Positions 8,920-17,245 of a stretch of DNA of 64,000 nucleotides are shown piece by piece. Location: assembly GCA_024742695.1 (NCBI GenBank), contig JANSXY010000002.1, positions 1 through 64,000 on the forward strand, written 5' to 3'. The notes beneath the pieces were generated by a model that was given only the letters and a program-made list of their open reading frames with translations, was not told the DNA's origin and did no database searches. Source of the DNA: Paracoccaceae bacterium (lineage in GTDB: Bacteria; Pseudomonadota; Alphaproteobacteria; Rhodobacterales; Rhodobacteraceae). The first letter of the stretch is position 1. Every line of letters begins with the position of its first letter. The position numbers and the translations under genes were made by a program.

Positions 8920-10116
8920 ATGCGAAGAACTAAGGTCCATGCAATCTTGACGGTCTCAGCACTGACCGCCTGCATCGGCGCGACGAGCGTGGCGCTAAGC
9001 GCGCTTGCAGAGGTCCCTGCGGCGGGCATGTGCGCCACCGTTTCAAACGTTGCTCCTGCAGTGGAGGAGGCCCTGGATGACGTGCTCTCGCAGGTGCTCG
9101 AGTCCCCCTTTGGCTCCGCACCTGGCGCTGTGCTTTCAGTGCGCGGCGCGGACTGGCAGTACGTCGCCTCTGCCGGTTTCGCAGATCCGGACGCGGGCAC
9201 ACCGATGGATTGCGCGATGCCTTTCCAGATCGGAAGCAACACCAAGATGATGACCGCCGTGGTGCTGCTCCAGCTCTTCGAGGAAGGACGGCTGGGGCTC
9301 GACGATCCCCTTTCGAAACACCTGCCCGAAATCGCATCGAGGCTTCCTGAGGGCGACGCGATTACCCTGCGCCAGTTGGCTCAGCATACGTCGGGCGTCT
9401 TCAGCTACACCGACAACGCGCCCGACGGGACACCGGGACTGATGGAAGGCGGCACATCCGACCGCGGTGTCCTGCGCGGCAGCCTGGCACCGTCCGAGAT
9501 GATCGATTTTGTGATTGAGCACGGCGAGCCGAACTTCTCGCCTGGCGCGGAAGGGTCCTGGAGCTACAGCAATACGGGTTACGTGCTCCTCGGCATGGTT
9601 ATCGAGACGCTCGAAGGGCGACCTCTGTCGAAGTCCTTCGAGATCCGGATCTTCGGTCCTCTCGGCATGGACCGGACCTATCTGTGGAACGGGATCCCCA
9701 GGCCCGAATTCGGGCTGCCGAGGGCCTACCTAACTGGCACGGAATACGAGACCACGGACTGGAACATGTCGCAGGGATGGGCGGCCGGCGGAGTCATCTC
9801 GACCGTGGACGACATGCACGTGTTCATCGAGGACCTTGTGCGGGGCGATCTGTTTCAATCGCCCAATACGCTCGCCGCGATGCAGGAGACGGTCCCGACC
9901 ACGAACCCGACACTGCTAGGATACGGGCTGGGTCTGGCGCGGAAGGGCCAGAATCTCTGGGGGCACGGTGGCCAGACGCTCGGCTACGAATCCGACATCG
10001 CCGCAAGCGAGGACATCTCGCTTGTCGCCTTCGGGACGTCCTCCAGCAACCTGATGGCACTGGGCGCAGCGGTTATCTCCGGCGCGCTCCAATCCGCCGG
10101 AGTCCTGCCGGAGTAA
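8920..10116 (+). CDS. Serine hydrolase, beta-lactamase class C / PBP4-like family
   Basis: A 398-residue exported serine hydrolase. A signal peptide (residues 1-30) precedes a beta-lactamase/transpeptidase-like domain with the SxxK nucleophile motif in IGSNTKMM, the YxN motif in YSNTGY and a C-terminal HGG in WGHGGQTLG replacing KTG. Such proteins include D,D-peptidases, esterases and AmpC-type lactamases; resistance cannot be concluded. It begins 15 bp after the CPBP protease gene and is the last of the six-gene run. Confidence 0.88.
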   Translation: MRRTKVHAILTVSALTACIGATSVALSALAEVPAAGMCATVSNVAPAVEEALDDVLSQVLESPFGSAPGAVLSVRGADWQYVASAGFADPDAGTPMDCAMPFQIGSNTKMMTAVVLLQLFEEGRLGLDDPLSKHLPEIASRLPEGDAITLRQLAQHTSGVFSYTDNAPDGTPGLMEGGTSDRGVLRGSLAPSEMIDFVIEHGEPNFSPGAEGSWSYSNTGYVLLGMVIETLEGRPLSKSFEIRIFGPLGMDRTYLWNGIPRPEFGLPRAYLTGTEYETTDWNMSQGWAAGGVISTVDDMHVFIEDLVRGDLFQSPNTLAAMQETVPTTNPTLLGYGLGLARKGQNLWGHGGQTLGYESDIAASEDISLVAFGTSSSNLMALGAAVISGALQSAGVLPE

Positions 10117-10743
10117 GCCGTAGAGGAGAAGACAATCCATGGACCTGTCCTTCCCCTCAAAACTGGTCCACTACGTTTGCGGCGAGATGCTGATCGCCGC
10201 CCCTAGTTCGACAACGCTGAAGTTATGGTCCTGTCACCGGATGGACGAGCCCTGTTTGTCTTGACCGATGACGGGCGTAACTCGCGGCTCGTTCAGTATT
10301 CGATACTGGATTCGATCTGGATTTCGCATCGGCGTCCGCTCAGGGCTCAAGGCGGCCGATCGCTGCACTCGTGCCGAATGTCTGCTACTCTGACGAGCGG
10401 ACGCAGCCCTCGAGTGGTCCGAGTGACGGCATCGCGGACTTTGCGGACATTCGCCTCCATCGCACCGAGCGCCGGGGCGGCGCATTGCGGACATTCCTCA
10501 CCCTCGCTCCGGTTGCCGTTTCGATTGCCAAGAGCTGCCATTCATCCGACCGAGCGCATCGACGCCTCGGCGTGATACTGGCGATGCCCGAGTGTTCGCC
10601 CGCGGCTGGAAACGGATCGTGTACCGGCTGCCCGAAGTCCCCACCGGGCCGGTGCAGAGCGCGATGGGCCGCCCCGCCTTCATTCAGCCTGCAGTCGCAG
10701 CCATAGTCGAATTGAGCGCATCCGCTGTGTTCCGGGCTGGCGT
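10117..10743. other. Gene-free stretch between convergent genes
   Basis: No gene with family character on either strand. Around 10,336-10,375 there is a short match to the dispersed repeat (GGGCTCAAGGC, GATCGCTGC), which then departs from the other copies. The rest looks like degraded or intergenic sequence. Confidence 0.4.
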
Positions 10744-11421
10744 CTAGGCCATGTCAGGATAGCAAGACGCGCTGTCATGTCCCCGCGTTCGCAGTATTCT
10801 CAGGTAGCTTGCTTCCGCCTCGATAACAAAGCGCAGGATCCGATCAGCGGCCGCAAGCGCATCGCGCTCTGCGAAGCTGGACATCAGGTCGCGTTGCCCC
10901 GCAACGATGGTCCGGTGCGCGTCGGGATCGCGCATCGTGGCCAGCCGCACGGATTGGACCTGGACGGAGTAGCGCTGAATCGTGGCGCGTAGCTCCGAGT
11001 TCGGGACGGCCATCAACCAGATGTTTCGAAACTGTTCGGAGGCGCGGTAGAAGACCTCGAAATCGCCAGACTGCAAGGTCCTGGCAGATGTCTCGAAGAC
11101 ATCGCGCAGGTCCGAGATCGCCGCTGCGCCCATCGTCTGCGCCGCGCCTGCCGCGGCTCTGGGTTCCAGCAATCGACGCAGCAGAAACACCTCCAGCACT
11201 CGTTCCGGACCAAGCCTCGCCAAGGCGAAACCGCGGCTCGTTCCCTCAAGATAGCCCTCGCTGACAAGCTGCATCATGGCCTCGCGGACGGGCATCCGCG
11301 ATACCCCCAACTCTTCGGCCAGCGCCGTATCGACAAGCTTGTCGTCGGGCCCGATCTCACCCCGAAGGATGCGGCTGCGGATCAGGTCATGGATACGTTG
11401 GCGGTGGCTGATTCGGGGCAT
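10744..11421 (-). CDS. GntR-family (FadR/FCD) transcriptional regulator
   Basis: A 225-residue regulator: N-terminal winged helix (residues 5-70, with LAEELGVSRMPVREAMMQL as recognition region) and a C-terminal FCD all-helical ligand domain (residues 85-215, RRLLEPRAAAGAA and following). FCD regulators usually bind small organic acids and repress neighbouring catabolic genes. It is divergent from the operon starting at 11601, and matching GTATAC-centred sites lie before both genes. Control of itself and that operon is inferred. Confidence 0.88.
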   Translation of the reverse strand: MPRISHRQRIHDLIRSRILRGEIGPDDKLVDTALAEELGVSRMPVREAMMQLVSEGYLEGTSRGFALARLGPERVLEVFLLRRLLEPRAAAGAAQTMGAAAISDLRDVFETSARTLQSGDFEVFYRASEQFRNIWLMAVPNSELRATIQRYSVQVQSVRLATMRDPDAHRTIVAGQRDLMSSFAERDALAAADRILRFVIEAEASYLRILRTRGHDSASCYPDMA

Positions 11422-11441
11422 GGCGGGCGCGAGATCCGGCT

Positions 11442-11457
11442 AAACAGTATACAATTA
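11442..11457. promoter_or_regulatory. Probable GntR operator, regulator side
   Basis: An AACAGTATAC word centred on the palindrome GTATAC (11447-11452), about 20 bp upstream of the GntR start. The same ten bases occur inverted at the other end of the divergent intergenic region, which suggests a regulator binding site. Confidence 0.5.
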
Positions 11458-11548
11458 TCTCCTATCTTACGGCCGGAAATGACGATATGCCACTCATATC
11501 AACGATTTTTTGGCGGCAGCGCTTCGATGGGAAAGGATTCGGCTTGAA

Positions 11549-11564
11549 TAAAGTATACTGTTAT
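11549..11564. promoter_or_regulatory. Probable GntR operator, operon side
   Basis: GTATACTGTT with core GTATAC at 11553-11558, the exact inverse of the site at 11442-11457, located about 40 bp upstream of the first operon gene. Position and symmetry suit a repressor site over the operon promoter. Confidence 0.5.
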
Positions 11565-11600
11565 CTACGCTGATCGGGCGAGACCACCGTTGGGGACATC

Positions 11601-12050
11601 ATGCAGTTTCCTGAGGCAGCCCATACCGCCGCCGCCCTGGTGCAGACCCCGGCACGCTTCGCGTTCGGGCGGTTGTCCGCGGCAGAATTCGTTGGCGGTT
11701 GGTCGCTCGGCTCGATGGGGCTGCAGCCGGTCGGGCCCGCGGTGTTCAAAGGGCGGTCGTTGTTCGATGGCTCCGAGGCCTTTGTCGAAATCCGCCCCAA
11801 CCCGGAACTGGGCTTGATCGATTTTTCCGTTGGCAGCGCAGAGCGGCGCGACCCTCGGATCTTCATCCGGGTCACACCCGGCGAGGTGATTGCCCGTGAC
11901 ACCGCTTGCTGCCTCGTTTCGCTGCATGCTTTGCGCTCGGGCGGCGCCACCCCGGAAGCCTGGGCGCGAACCTGCGTCACGCACGAGGCGGAGATATTGC
12001 TGATCAAGGCGCAGCTTGAAGCCGCGTACGGGGCCGGAGACCGGTCGTGA
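11601..12050 (+). CDS. Conserved-looking hypothetical protein, first gene of the GntR operon
   Basis: A 149-residue soluble protein with no signal peptide. I do not recognise the family. Landmarks are RDPRIFIRVTPGEV in the middle and a helical C-terminus with THEAEILLIKAQLE. It overlaps the next gene by four bases (GTGA), so the two are translationally coupled and probably act together. Its place directly after the probable operator makes it the leading gene of the catabolic operon. Confidence 0.7.
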   Translation: MQFPEAAHTAAALVQTPARFAFGRLSAAEFVGGWSLGSMGLQPVGPAVFKGRSLFDGSEAFVEIRPNPELGLIDFSVGSAERRDPRIFIRVTPGEVIARDTACCLVSLHALRSGGATPEAWARTCVTHEAEILLIKAQLEAAYGAGDRS

Positions 12051-12832
12051 GCGCCGGCAGGGCCCTGCGGCTCGAGGCTCGCGCCGGACGGCTGACAGGT
12101 CCGACCGGCGCCATGGCGCCCGGGCTGACGCAGGCCAACCTCGCATTGGTGCCCGCCACGCTGGCAGACGCTTTCGAGGCCTTCTTGCGCGCCAATCCGG
12201 CGCCGTTCCCGCTGCTGGCGCGGGGCCGGGCCGGGGATCCATCGCTGCCCGAGTTGGGGGCAGATATCGACCTTCGCCACGATCTGCCGCGCTATCGCGT
12301 GTTCCGCGATGGCCAGCCGCTGTCCGACCCGGTCGATATTGCGGACCATTGGCGCGATGACCTTGTGCCCTTTGCCATTGGTTGCTCGCTGAGTTTCGAG
12401 GCTGATCTGGTTGCCGGCGGTGTTGCGCTCAGGTGCCATGCGCCCGGTCGCACCTGCTCGGCCTTCGACACGGACCTGCCGTTGGCCGCCGTGGGCCGGT
12501 TCGGGGGAAAGCTGGTGGTGTCGATGCGCGCCGTGCGCCGTGAGCATGTTGTCTTGGCCGAGGCGATTACCCGAACGCATCCGCAAGCCCATGGCGCGCC
12601 AGTCCATGTGGGTGCCCCGGCGGCCATAGGAGTCGATCTGTCGCGCCCCATAGACGGCATCGGCCTGACCGACATCCAGCCCGGCGAGGTGCCGGTGTTC
12701 TGGGCATGCGGCGTGTCGCTGGAGCGCGCCATCGCCCATGCCGCCCCCGATCTCGCGATCACACACGCGCCGGGGCACATGCTCATCACCGACCTTCCGG
12801 CCCGTGCCGGGGCAACGGCCACCGCCAGCTGA
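12047..12832 (+). CDS. DUF1445/YcsI family putative hydro-lyase (D-glutamate cyclase family)
   Basis: A 261-residue protein matching the DUF1445 family over its whole length: GLTQANLALVP near the N-terminus, LPRYRVFRDG, WRDDLVPFAIGCSLSFE, HGAPVHVG, GEVPVFWACGV and APGHMLITD. The family is called putative hydro-lyase; mammalian relatives act as D-glutamate cyclases, forming 5-oxo-D-proline. The substrate in this operon is unknown. The start is GTG 12047, overlapping the stop of the preceding gene. Confidence 0.85.
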   Translation: MSAGRALRLEARAGRLTGPTGAMAPGLTQANLALVPATLADAFEAFLRANPAPFPLLARGRAGDPSLPELGADIDLRHDLPRYRVFRDGQPLSDPVDIADHWRDDLVPFAIGCSLSFEADLVAGGVALRCHAPGRTCSAFDTDLPLAAVGRFGGKLVVSMRAVRREHVVLAEAITRTHPQAHGAPVHVGAPAAIGVDLSRPIDGIGLTDIQPGEVPVFWACGVSLERAIAHAAPDLAITHAPGHMLITDLPARAGATATAS

Positions 12833-12883
12833 CATCAATCCGCAATCTGCAACCAGACGACCACCAACAGAGGAAAAAACGAG

Positions 12884-13690
12884 ATGCTGATCAAACGCCG
12901 CATCCTGACCGGGGCCATCACAGGGCTTGCCTTGGGGCTGACCTCCTTGCCGTCGCTCGCGCAGGAGGTCTTGCGCGTCGGCTCGTATCCGGCCAACCCG
13001 CCGTGGGAGAACCGCAACGAAGCCGGCGATTTCGAAGGCTTCGAGGTCGATATCGTCAACGAGATCGCCAGTCGGATCGGTCGCACGGCCGAGATTGAAG
13101 GGTATGATTTCCGGGCCCTGTTCGTTGCAACAGCTTCGGGGCGGGTGGATATCGTCATCTCGTCGCTGACCATCACGGACGAGCGCCTGGAATCGCAAAG
13201 CTTCACCCAGCCCTATGTCGAGGGTGCGATGGGCGTCGGCGTGCGCACCGGCAGCGAGATCGACAGCCTCGAAGATCTGCGCGGGATACGGATCGGCACC
13301 ATCGCCACCTCGTTCCCCGAAGCCTGGATGAACGAGCGGGCCGAGGAAATCGGCTTTGCTTCGAACAACAGCTACGACAGCACCGCAAGCATGTTGACCG
13401 ACCTGATGGCGGGTCGTATCGATGCGGTGGTCAACGACATCGTCGGCCTGCGCTATGCCTTTTCACAGATGAACGGGCTGGAAGTGACGCACGAAATCGT
13501 CACCGGCGAGCGCTTTGCCATGATGATGCCAAAGGACTCGCCGCTGCTGGAAACGGTCAACGACGCGATCAGCGCGATGAAGGAAGATGGCACCATGGCC
13601 GAGATCTTCGAGCGCTGGATGGGCGTGGCCCCGGCCGAAGACAGCCTGACCGTAACGCCTCTGCCGATCCCGACTCCGGGCAACTACTGA
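12884..13690 (+). CDS. ABC transporter substrate-binding protein, family 3 (amino-acid type)
   Basis: A 268-residue periplasmic binding protein: signal peptide (residues 1-27, cleavage after SLAQ), then a two-lobed SBP_bac_3 domain (RVGSYPANPPWE, GFEVDIVNEIASRIG, DIVISSLTITDER, DLRGIRIG). The family binds polar amino acids and related small carboxylates. An agagga ribosome site precedes ATG 12884. The matching permease follows after a hairpin, but no ATPase gene is present in the operon. Confidence 0.9.
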   Translation: MLIKRRILTGAITGLALGLTSLPSLAQEVLRVGSYPANPPWENRNEAGDFEGFEVDIVNEIASRIGRTAEIEGYDFRALFVATASGRVDIVISSLTITDERLESQSFTQPYVEGAMGVGVRTGSEIDSLEDLRGIRIGTIATSFPEAWMNERAEEIGFASNNSYDSTASMLTDLMAGRIDAVVNDIVGLRYAFSQMNGLEVTHEIVTGERFAMMMPKDSPLLETVNDAISAMKEDGTMAEIFERWMGVAPAEDSLTVTPLPIPTPGNY

Positions 13691-13698
13691 GACCGGGC

Positions 13699-13719
13699 GC
13701 GGGGGCCTTGGGCCCCCGC
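13699..13719 (+). promoter_or_regulatory. Strong hairpin between binding-protein and permease genes
   Basis: GCGGGGGCC, a TTG loop and GGCCCCCGC form a perfect nine-pair stem in the 50 bp gap, with no T-run after it. Such stems commonly protect or partially terminate mRNA so that the binding protein is made in excess over the permease. Confidence 0.6.
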
Positions 13720-13740
13720 CCCAGCCAAGGGGGGACAGCG

Positions 13741-14415
13741 ATGAGCGCCTTTGATGTCTTTTTCAATCTCAGCGTTCTGGAGCGGGCCTTCCCCATGCTG
13801 CTCCGCGGCCTTTGGTATACGCTCGCTTTGGGCGTCACGGCGATTGTCATGGGATCGGCGCTGGGGACGCTGATTGCCGTCACGCGGCTCTATGCCCCCA
13901 GGCCGCTGCGTTTGCTGGCAATCCTTTACACCGATCTGGTGCGTGCGATCCCGGTCTTGGTGTTGCTGATCCTGATCTATTACGCGTTGCCCTTCGCGGG
14001 ACTGACGCTTTCGTCCTTCGTCGCGGCAGCCACGGCGCTGACGATGGTGCTGGCGGCCTTCACCGCCGAAGTCGTGCGCGCCGGGATCCAGGCGACACCC
14101 AAGGGCCAGTTCGAGGCCGCGCAGGCGCTGGGACTGGGGTTCTGGCTGACGATGCGCAAGGTGATCCTGCCGCAGGCGATCCGCATCGTCATCCCGCCCC
14201 ATGCCTCGAACTGCGTCTCGGTGATGAAGGATACCGCCCTGGCGTCCGTCGTCGCGCTGTCTGACCTGTTGAAACAGGCGACAGATGCCCAGGCGCTGTT
14301 CGCGAATCCAACGCCGCTCATCGGTGCGGCGCTCATCTACGTTGCGCTGCTCTGGCCTATGGTTCGGTTCACCGGCTGGCTCGAGACGCGCGCCCAACGT
14401 GCCTACGCACGCTGA
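13741..14415 (+). CDS. Amino-acid-type ABC transporter permease (HisM/GlnP family)
   Basis: A 224-residue inner-membrane permease with about five spans. It carries the BPD_transp_1 EAA loop (EAAQALGLGFWLTMRKVILPQA) used to contact the ATPase, and family landmarks TDLVRAIPVLVLL and DTALASVVALSDLL. ATG 13741 lies behind an aagggggg ribosome site. It pairs with the upstream binding protein; the required ATPase must come from elsewhere in the genome. Confidence 0.9.
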   Translation: MSAFDVFFNLSVLERAFPMLLRGLWYTLALGVTAIVMGSALGTLIAVTRLYAPRPLRLLAILYTDLVRAIPVLVLLILIYYALPFAGLTLSSFVAAATALTMVLAAFTAEVVRAGIQATPKGQFEAAQALGLGFWLTMRKVILPQAIRIVIPPHASNCVSVMKDTALASVVALSDLLKQATDAQALFANPTPLIGAALIYVALLWPMVRFTGWLETRAQRAYAR

Positions 14416-14452
14416 CCCCAGGGATCGGATCCCGCCAACAGAGGAGACTGTC

Positions 14453-15454
14453 ATGACCCAAATCACCAAGCCGCTTGCCGCGTTGGCGCTGGCCGCATCT
14501 CTTGCGCTGCCGGTATCGGCGCAAACCATCACGGTGGGCTTGTCATTGCCCGAAACGATGGAAGGGTTCGACTTCGTCAACGGCATGTATCGCACCTTCG
14601 CGGAGCAGGTCGAGGCGAACTCGGACATGACAGTGAACATGGTCTACGGCGGCGCGCTGGGCAGCCCCAGTGACCGCCTGACGCAGATGCGTCGCGGCGC
14701 GATCGAGATGACCGACGCCGCCGATGGCAACTATGCGTCGATCTTTTCCGACATCATGGTGCTGAACATGCCCTACCTGTTCCCCAGCGAACAGACGGCC
14801 TGGGCGGTTCTGGATGGCCCCTTCGGCGACGCAATGGCCGAGTCCTTGCTGGAAACCACCGGCGTGCGCGTGCTGGGCTGGTGGGAATCGGGGGGCTTCA
14901 AGCATTTCAGCGCCAACCGCATGATCGAAAGCCCCGCCGACATGGAGGGTCTGAAGATGCGCGTCTTGGGGCCGTTGGCGACCATCCCGGTCGAGGCGAT
15001 GGGTGCGTCTGCCAGCCCGGTCGCATTCGGTGAGCTCTATACCGCGCTCAGCACCGGCGTCGTGGACGGGCAGGACAACTCGGTCAGCGTGTTCAACTTG
15101 ATCCGTCTTTACGAGGTTCAGTCGCACCTGGTCATGTCCGGCCATGTATACGCCTTCGGTCCGCTCGGGATCTCGGATGCGTTCTTCTCGTCTCTGTCGG
15201 CCGAGAACCAGCAGGTCATCATGGACGCCGCCGAGGCCGCCATCGCCTATAACCGCGAAACCTCGCGCGCGGTTGAGGCTTCGGCCATCGCCCGCGCCGA
15301 AGAGGCAGGCGTGACCGTGGTGCGGCCGAGCGACGAGCAGCGCGCGGCGTTCCGCGACGTGATGCAGCCCGCCGCGATCGAGTGGCTGCGCGAGAATGTC
15401 GATCATCCCGACCTGATCGACGGGGCGCTCGCCGCCGTGGCCCGGGCCGAGTGA
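14453..15454 (+). CDS. TRAP transporter substrate-binding protein (DctP family)
   Basis: A 333-residue periplasmic DctP-type receptor: signal peptide (residues 1-23, cleavage near PVSAQ) and the family pattern GALGSPSDRLTQMRRGAIEM, FKHFSANRMIESPADMEGLKMRV and ELYTALSTGVVDGQDN. The Arg in KMRV normally binds the ligand carboxylate, so the substrate is probably an organic acid. The next two genes encode its membrane partners with 2 bp and overlapping spacing. Confidence 0.93.
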   Translation: MTQITKPLAALALAASLALPVSAQTITVGLSLPETMEGFDFVNGMYRTFAEQVEANSDMTVNMVYGGALGSPSDRLTQMRRGAIEMTDAADGNYASIFSDIMVLNMPYLFPSEQTAWAVLDGPFGDAMAESLLETTGVRVLGWWESGGFKHFSANRMIESPADMEGLKMRVLGPLATIPVEAMGASASPVAFGELYTALSTGVVDGQDNSVSVFNLIRLYEVQSHLVMSGHVYAFGPLGISDAFFSSLSAENQQVIMDAAEAAIAYNRETSRAVEASAIARAEEAGVTVVRPSDEQRAAFRDVMQPAAIEWLRENVDHPDLIDGALAAVARAE

Positions 15455-15456
15455 CC

Positions 15457-15939
15457 ATGAAGGGGCTGGTCCTTGCGGTCCGGGCCCTCGACGCGGGGCT
15501 GCGCATCGTCGCAGCCCTGTGCCTTGTCGTCCTGTTCGGGCTGATGCTGGCGCAGGTGGCGCTGCGCTACACGGCGATCGGGGTTCCGGCCTTTACCGAA
15601 GAGGTCGCGCGGTACGCGATGGTGTGGATGGCGCTCTTTGCGGCCGCCGTCGCGGTGCGCGAAGGCAGTCACATCCGTATCGATTTCGTGCCGATGGCGC
15701 TGGGTGCGGTCGCCGCGCCGCTGGGGCGCGCGCTGGAATTCGCGCTGGACATGGTCACGCTGGGTATCTGCCTGGTGATCCTCTGGCAGGGCTTCGACAT
15801 CGTGTCCTTCGCGGCCCAGCAACGCAGCGAGGGGCTGCGCATCCCGATGTCGTGGCCCTATTCCGCGATGCCCGTGGCCTTCGGCTTCGCCGCGCTCTTT
15901 GCGCTGGCCCGCCTGGCCCTGGTGGAGACCCGGAAATGA
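15457..15939 (+). CDS. TRAP transporter small permease (DctQ family)
   Basis: A 160-residue protein with four predicted membrane helices and the DctQ pattern (AQVALRYTAIGVPAFTEEVARY, then REGSHIRIDF). It bridges the DctP receptor gene and DctM: it starts 2 bp after dctP and overlaps the large-permease start by four bases (ATGA). The start ATG 15457 gives a normal family length. Confidence 0.92.
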   Translation: MKGLVLAVRALDAGLRIVAALCLVVLFGLMLAQVALRYTAIGVPAFTEEVARYAMVWMALFAAAVAVREGSHIRIDFVPMALGAVAAPLGRALEFALDMVTLGICLVILWQGFDIVSFAAQQRSEGLRIPMSWPYSAMPVAFGFAALFALARLALVETRK

Positions 15940-17228
15940 GCGACACGTTGATCGTTCTGCTGGCCGGTTTCCTGGGCCTGATGCTGCTGGGCCTGCCGGT
16001 GGCGTGGTCCTTGCTGACCGCGATGCTGATCTGGGTCGCCTATGGCGGCCAGTGGCAGTTTCTGCCGATCGCCGCCGAGCGCATCTGGCAAGGGATGGAT
16101 GTTTTCGTCCTGATGGCCGTGCCGCTGTTCATCCTCGCCGGAGAACTGATCAACGCGGGCAAGATCACCGACCGGCTGATCACCTTCGCCGATGTCGCCT
16201 TTGGCTGGATGCGGGGCGGGCTCGCGCAGGTCAACATCGGTGCGTCGATCCTGTTTTCCGGCATCACCGGTGTTGCGCTGGGCGATATCGCGGCGCTGGG
16301 GCGGGTGTTCATCCCCTCGATGGTCAAACAAGGCTATTCCTCGGCCTATGCGGCGGCCGTGACGGCGTCTTCCTCGATCATCGGGCCGATGGTGCCACCC
16401 TCGCTGGTGGCGGTGATCTATGGTTCGATGACAGGTCTCTCCATCGGTGCGCTGATGGCCGCGACGCTGATCCCCGGATTGGTGATCGGTGCCGCGCAGA
16501 TGGCGCTGGTCGCGGTGCAGGCACGCATTCATGGCTTCGACGCGATCCGGATGGACCGCAGTCCTCGGGTTGTCGTTCGCGCCACAGGGGCCGCGCTGGT
16601 GCCACTGATGATCCCGGTGATCATCCTCGCGGGGCTGATGGGCGGGTTGATGACACCCACCGAGGCGGGCGCGGTCGCGGCAGCCTACGCGCTGGCGGTG
16701 GCGATGGGGCTGTATCGTACGCTGAACCTGCGCGCGCTGTCCGGCGTGTTCCAGCGCTCGGCGCTGTTTTCGGGGCAACTGCTGATCATCGTCGGATGCG
16801 GCGCCGCGTTTTCCTGGGTCATGGGGATGGAGAACGTCCCCCGCCTGGTCGCCGAATGGATCGGCGGCTGGGAACTGGGCATGGTGGCCACCCTGCTGAT
16901 TTTCAACGCGATCCTGCTGGTTCTGGGGATGTTCATCGATCCGACGACGGTGATCATTCTGTTCGGCCCGATCCTGTCGGCGGCGGCGGTCCATGCCGGC
17001 ATCGACCCGCTGCATTTCGGCGTGATCACGATCCTGAACATGAATATCGGCTTGCTGACGCCGCCGCTGGGCGTTTGCCTGTTTGCCGCCGAGCGCATCG
17101 CTGGCTGCGGGCTGGGCGCGCTGATCCGCGCGAACACACCCTTCCTGTTGGTCAATCTGGCGGGCTTGGGCACTATCGCGGCAGTTCCGGGGTTCAGCCT
17201 GTGGCTGCCTGCGCTCCTGGGATTTTGA
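15936..17228 (+). CDS. TRAP transporter large permease (DctM family)
   Basis: A 430-residue polytopic membrane protein with the DctM hallmarks: VFVLMAVPLFILAGELINAG, GASILFSGITGVALGDIAALG, and a second half with NAILLVLGMFIDPTTVIILFGPI and GLLTPPLGVCLF. It is the sodium- or proton-coupled translocator of the TRAP system formed with the two preceding genes. Length is typical. It is translationally coupled to DctQ through the ATGA overlap. Confidence 0.95.
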   Translation: MSDTLIVLLAGFLGLMLLGLPVAWSLLTAMLIWVAYGGQWQFLPIAAERIWQGMDVFVLMAVPLFILAGELINAGKITDRLITFADVAFGWMRGGLAQVNIGASILFSGITGVALGDIAALGRVFIPSMVKQGYSSAYAAAVTASSSIIGPMVPPSLVAVIYGSMTGLSIGALMAATLIPGLVIGAAQMALVAVQARIHGFDAIRMDRSPRVVVRATGAALVPLMIPVIILAGLMGGLMTPTEAGAVAAAYALAVAMGLYRTLNLRALSGVFQRSALFSGQLLIIVGCGAAFSWVMGMENVPRLVAEWIGGWELGMVATLLIFNAILLVLGMFIDPTTVIILFGPILSAAAVHAGIDPLHFGVITILNMNIGLLTPPLGVCLFAAERIAGCGLGALIRANTPFLLVNLAGLGTIAAVPGFSLWLPALLGF

Positions 17229-17245
17229 GACGAATGGAAGGGCTC

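Noticed and set aside
8920-10116. Beta-lactamase resistance gene
   Set aside because: The SxxK/YxN/HGG pattern fits the broad serine hydrolase family; HGG in place of KTG and the envelope context do not support a resistance claim.
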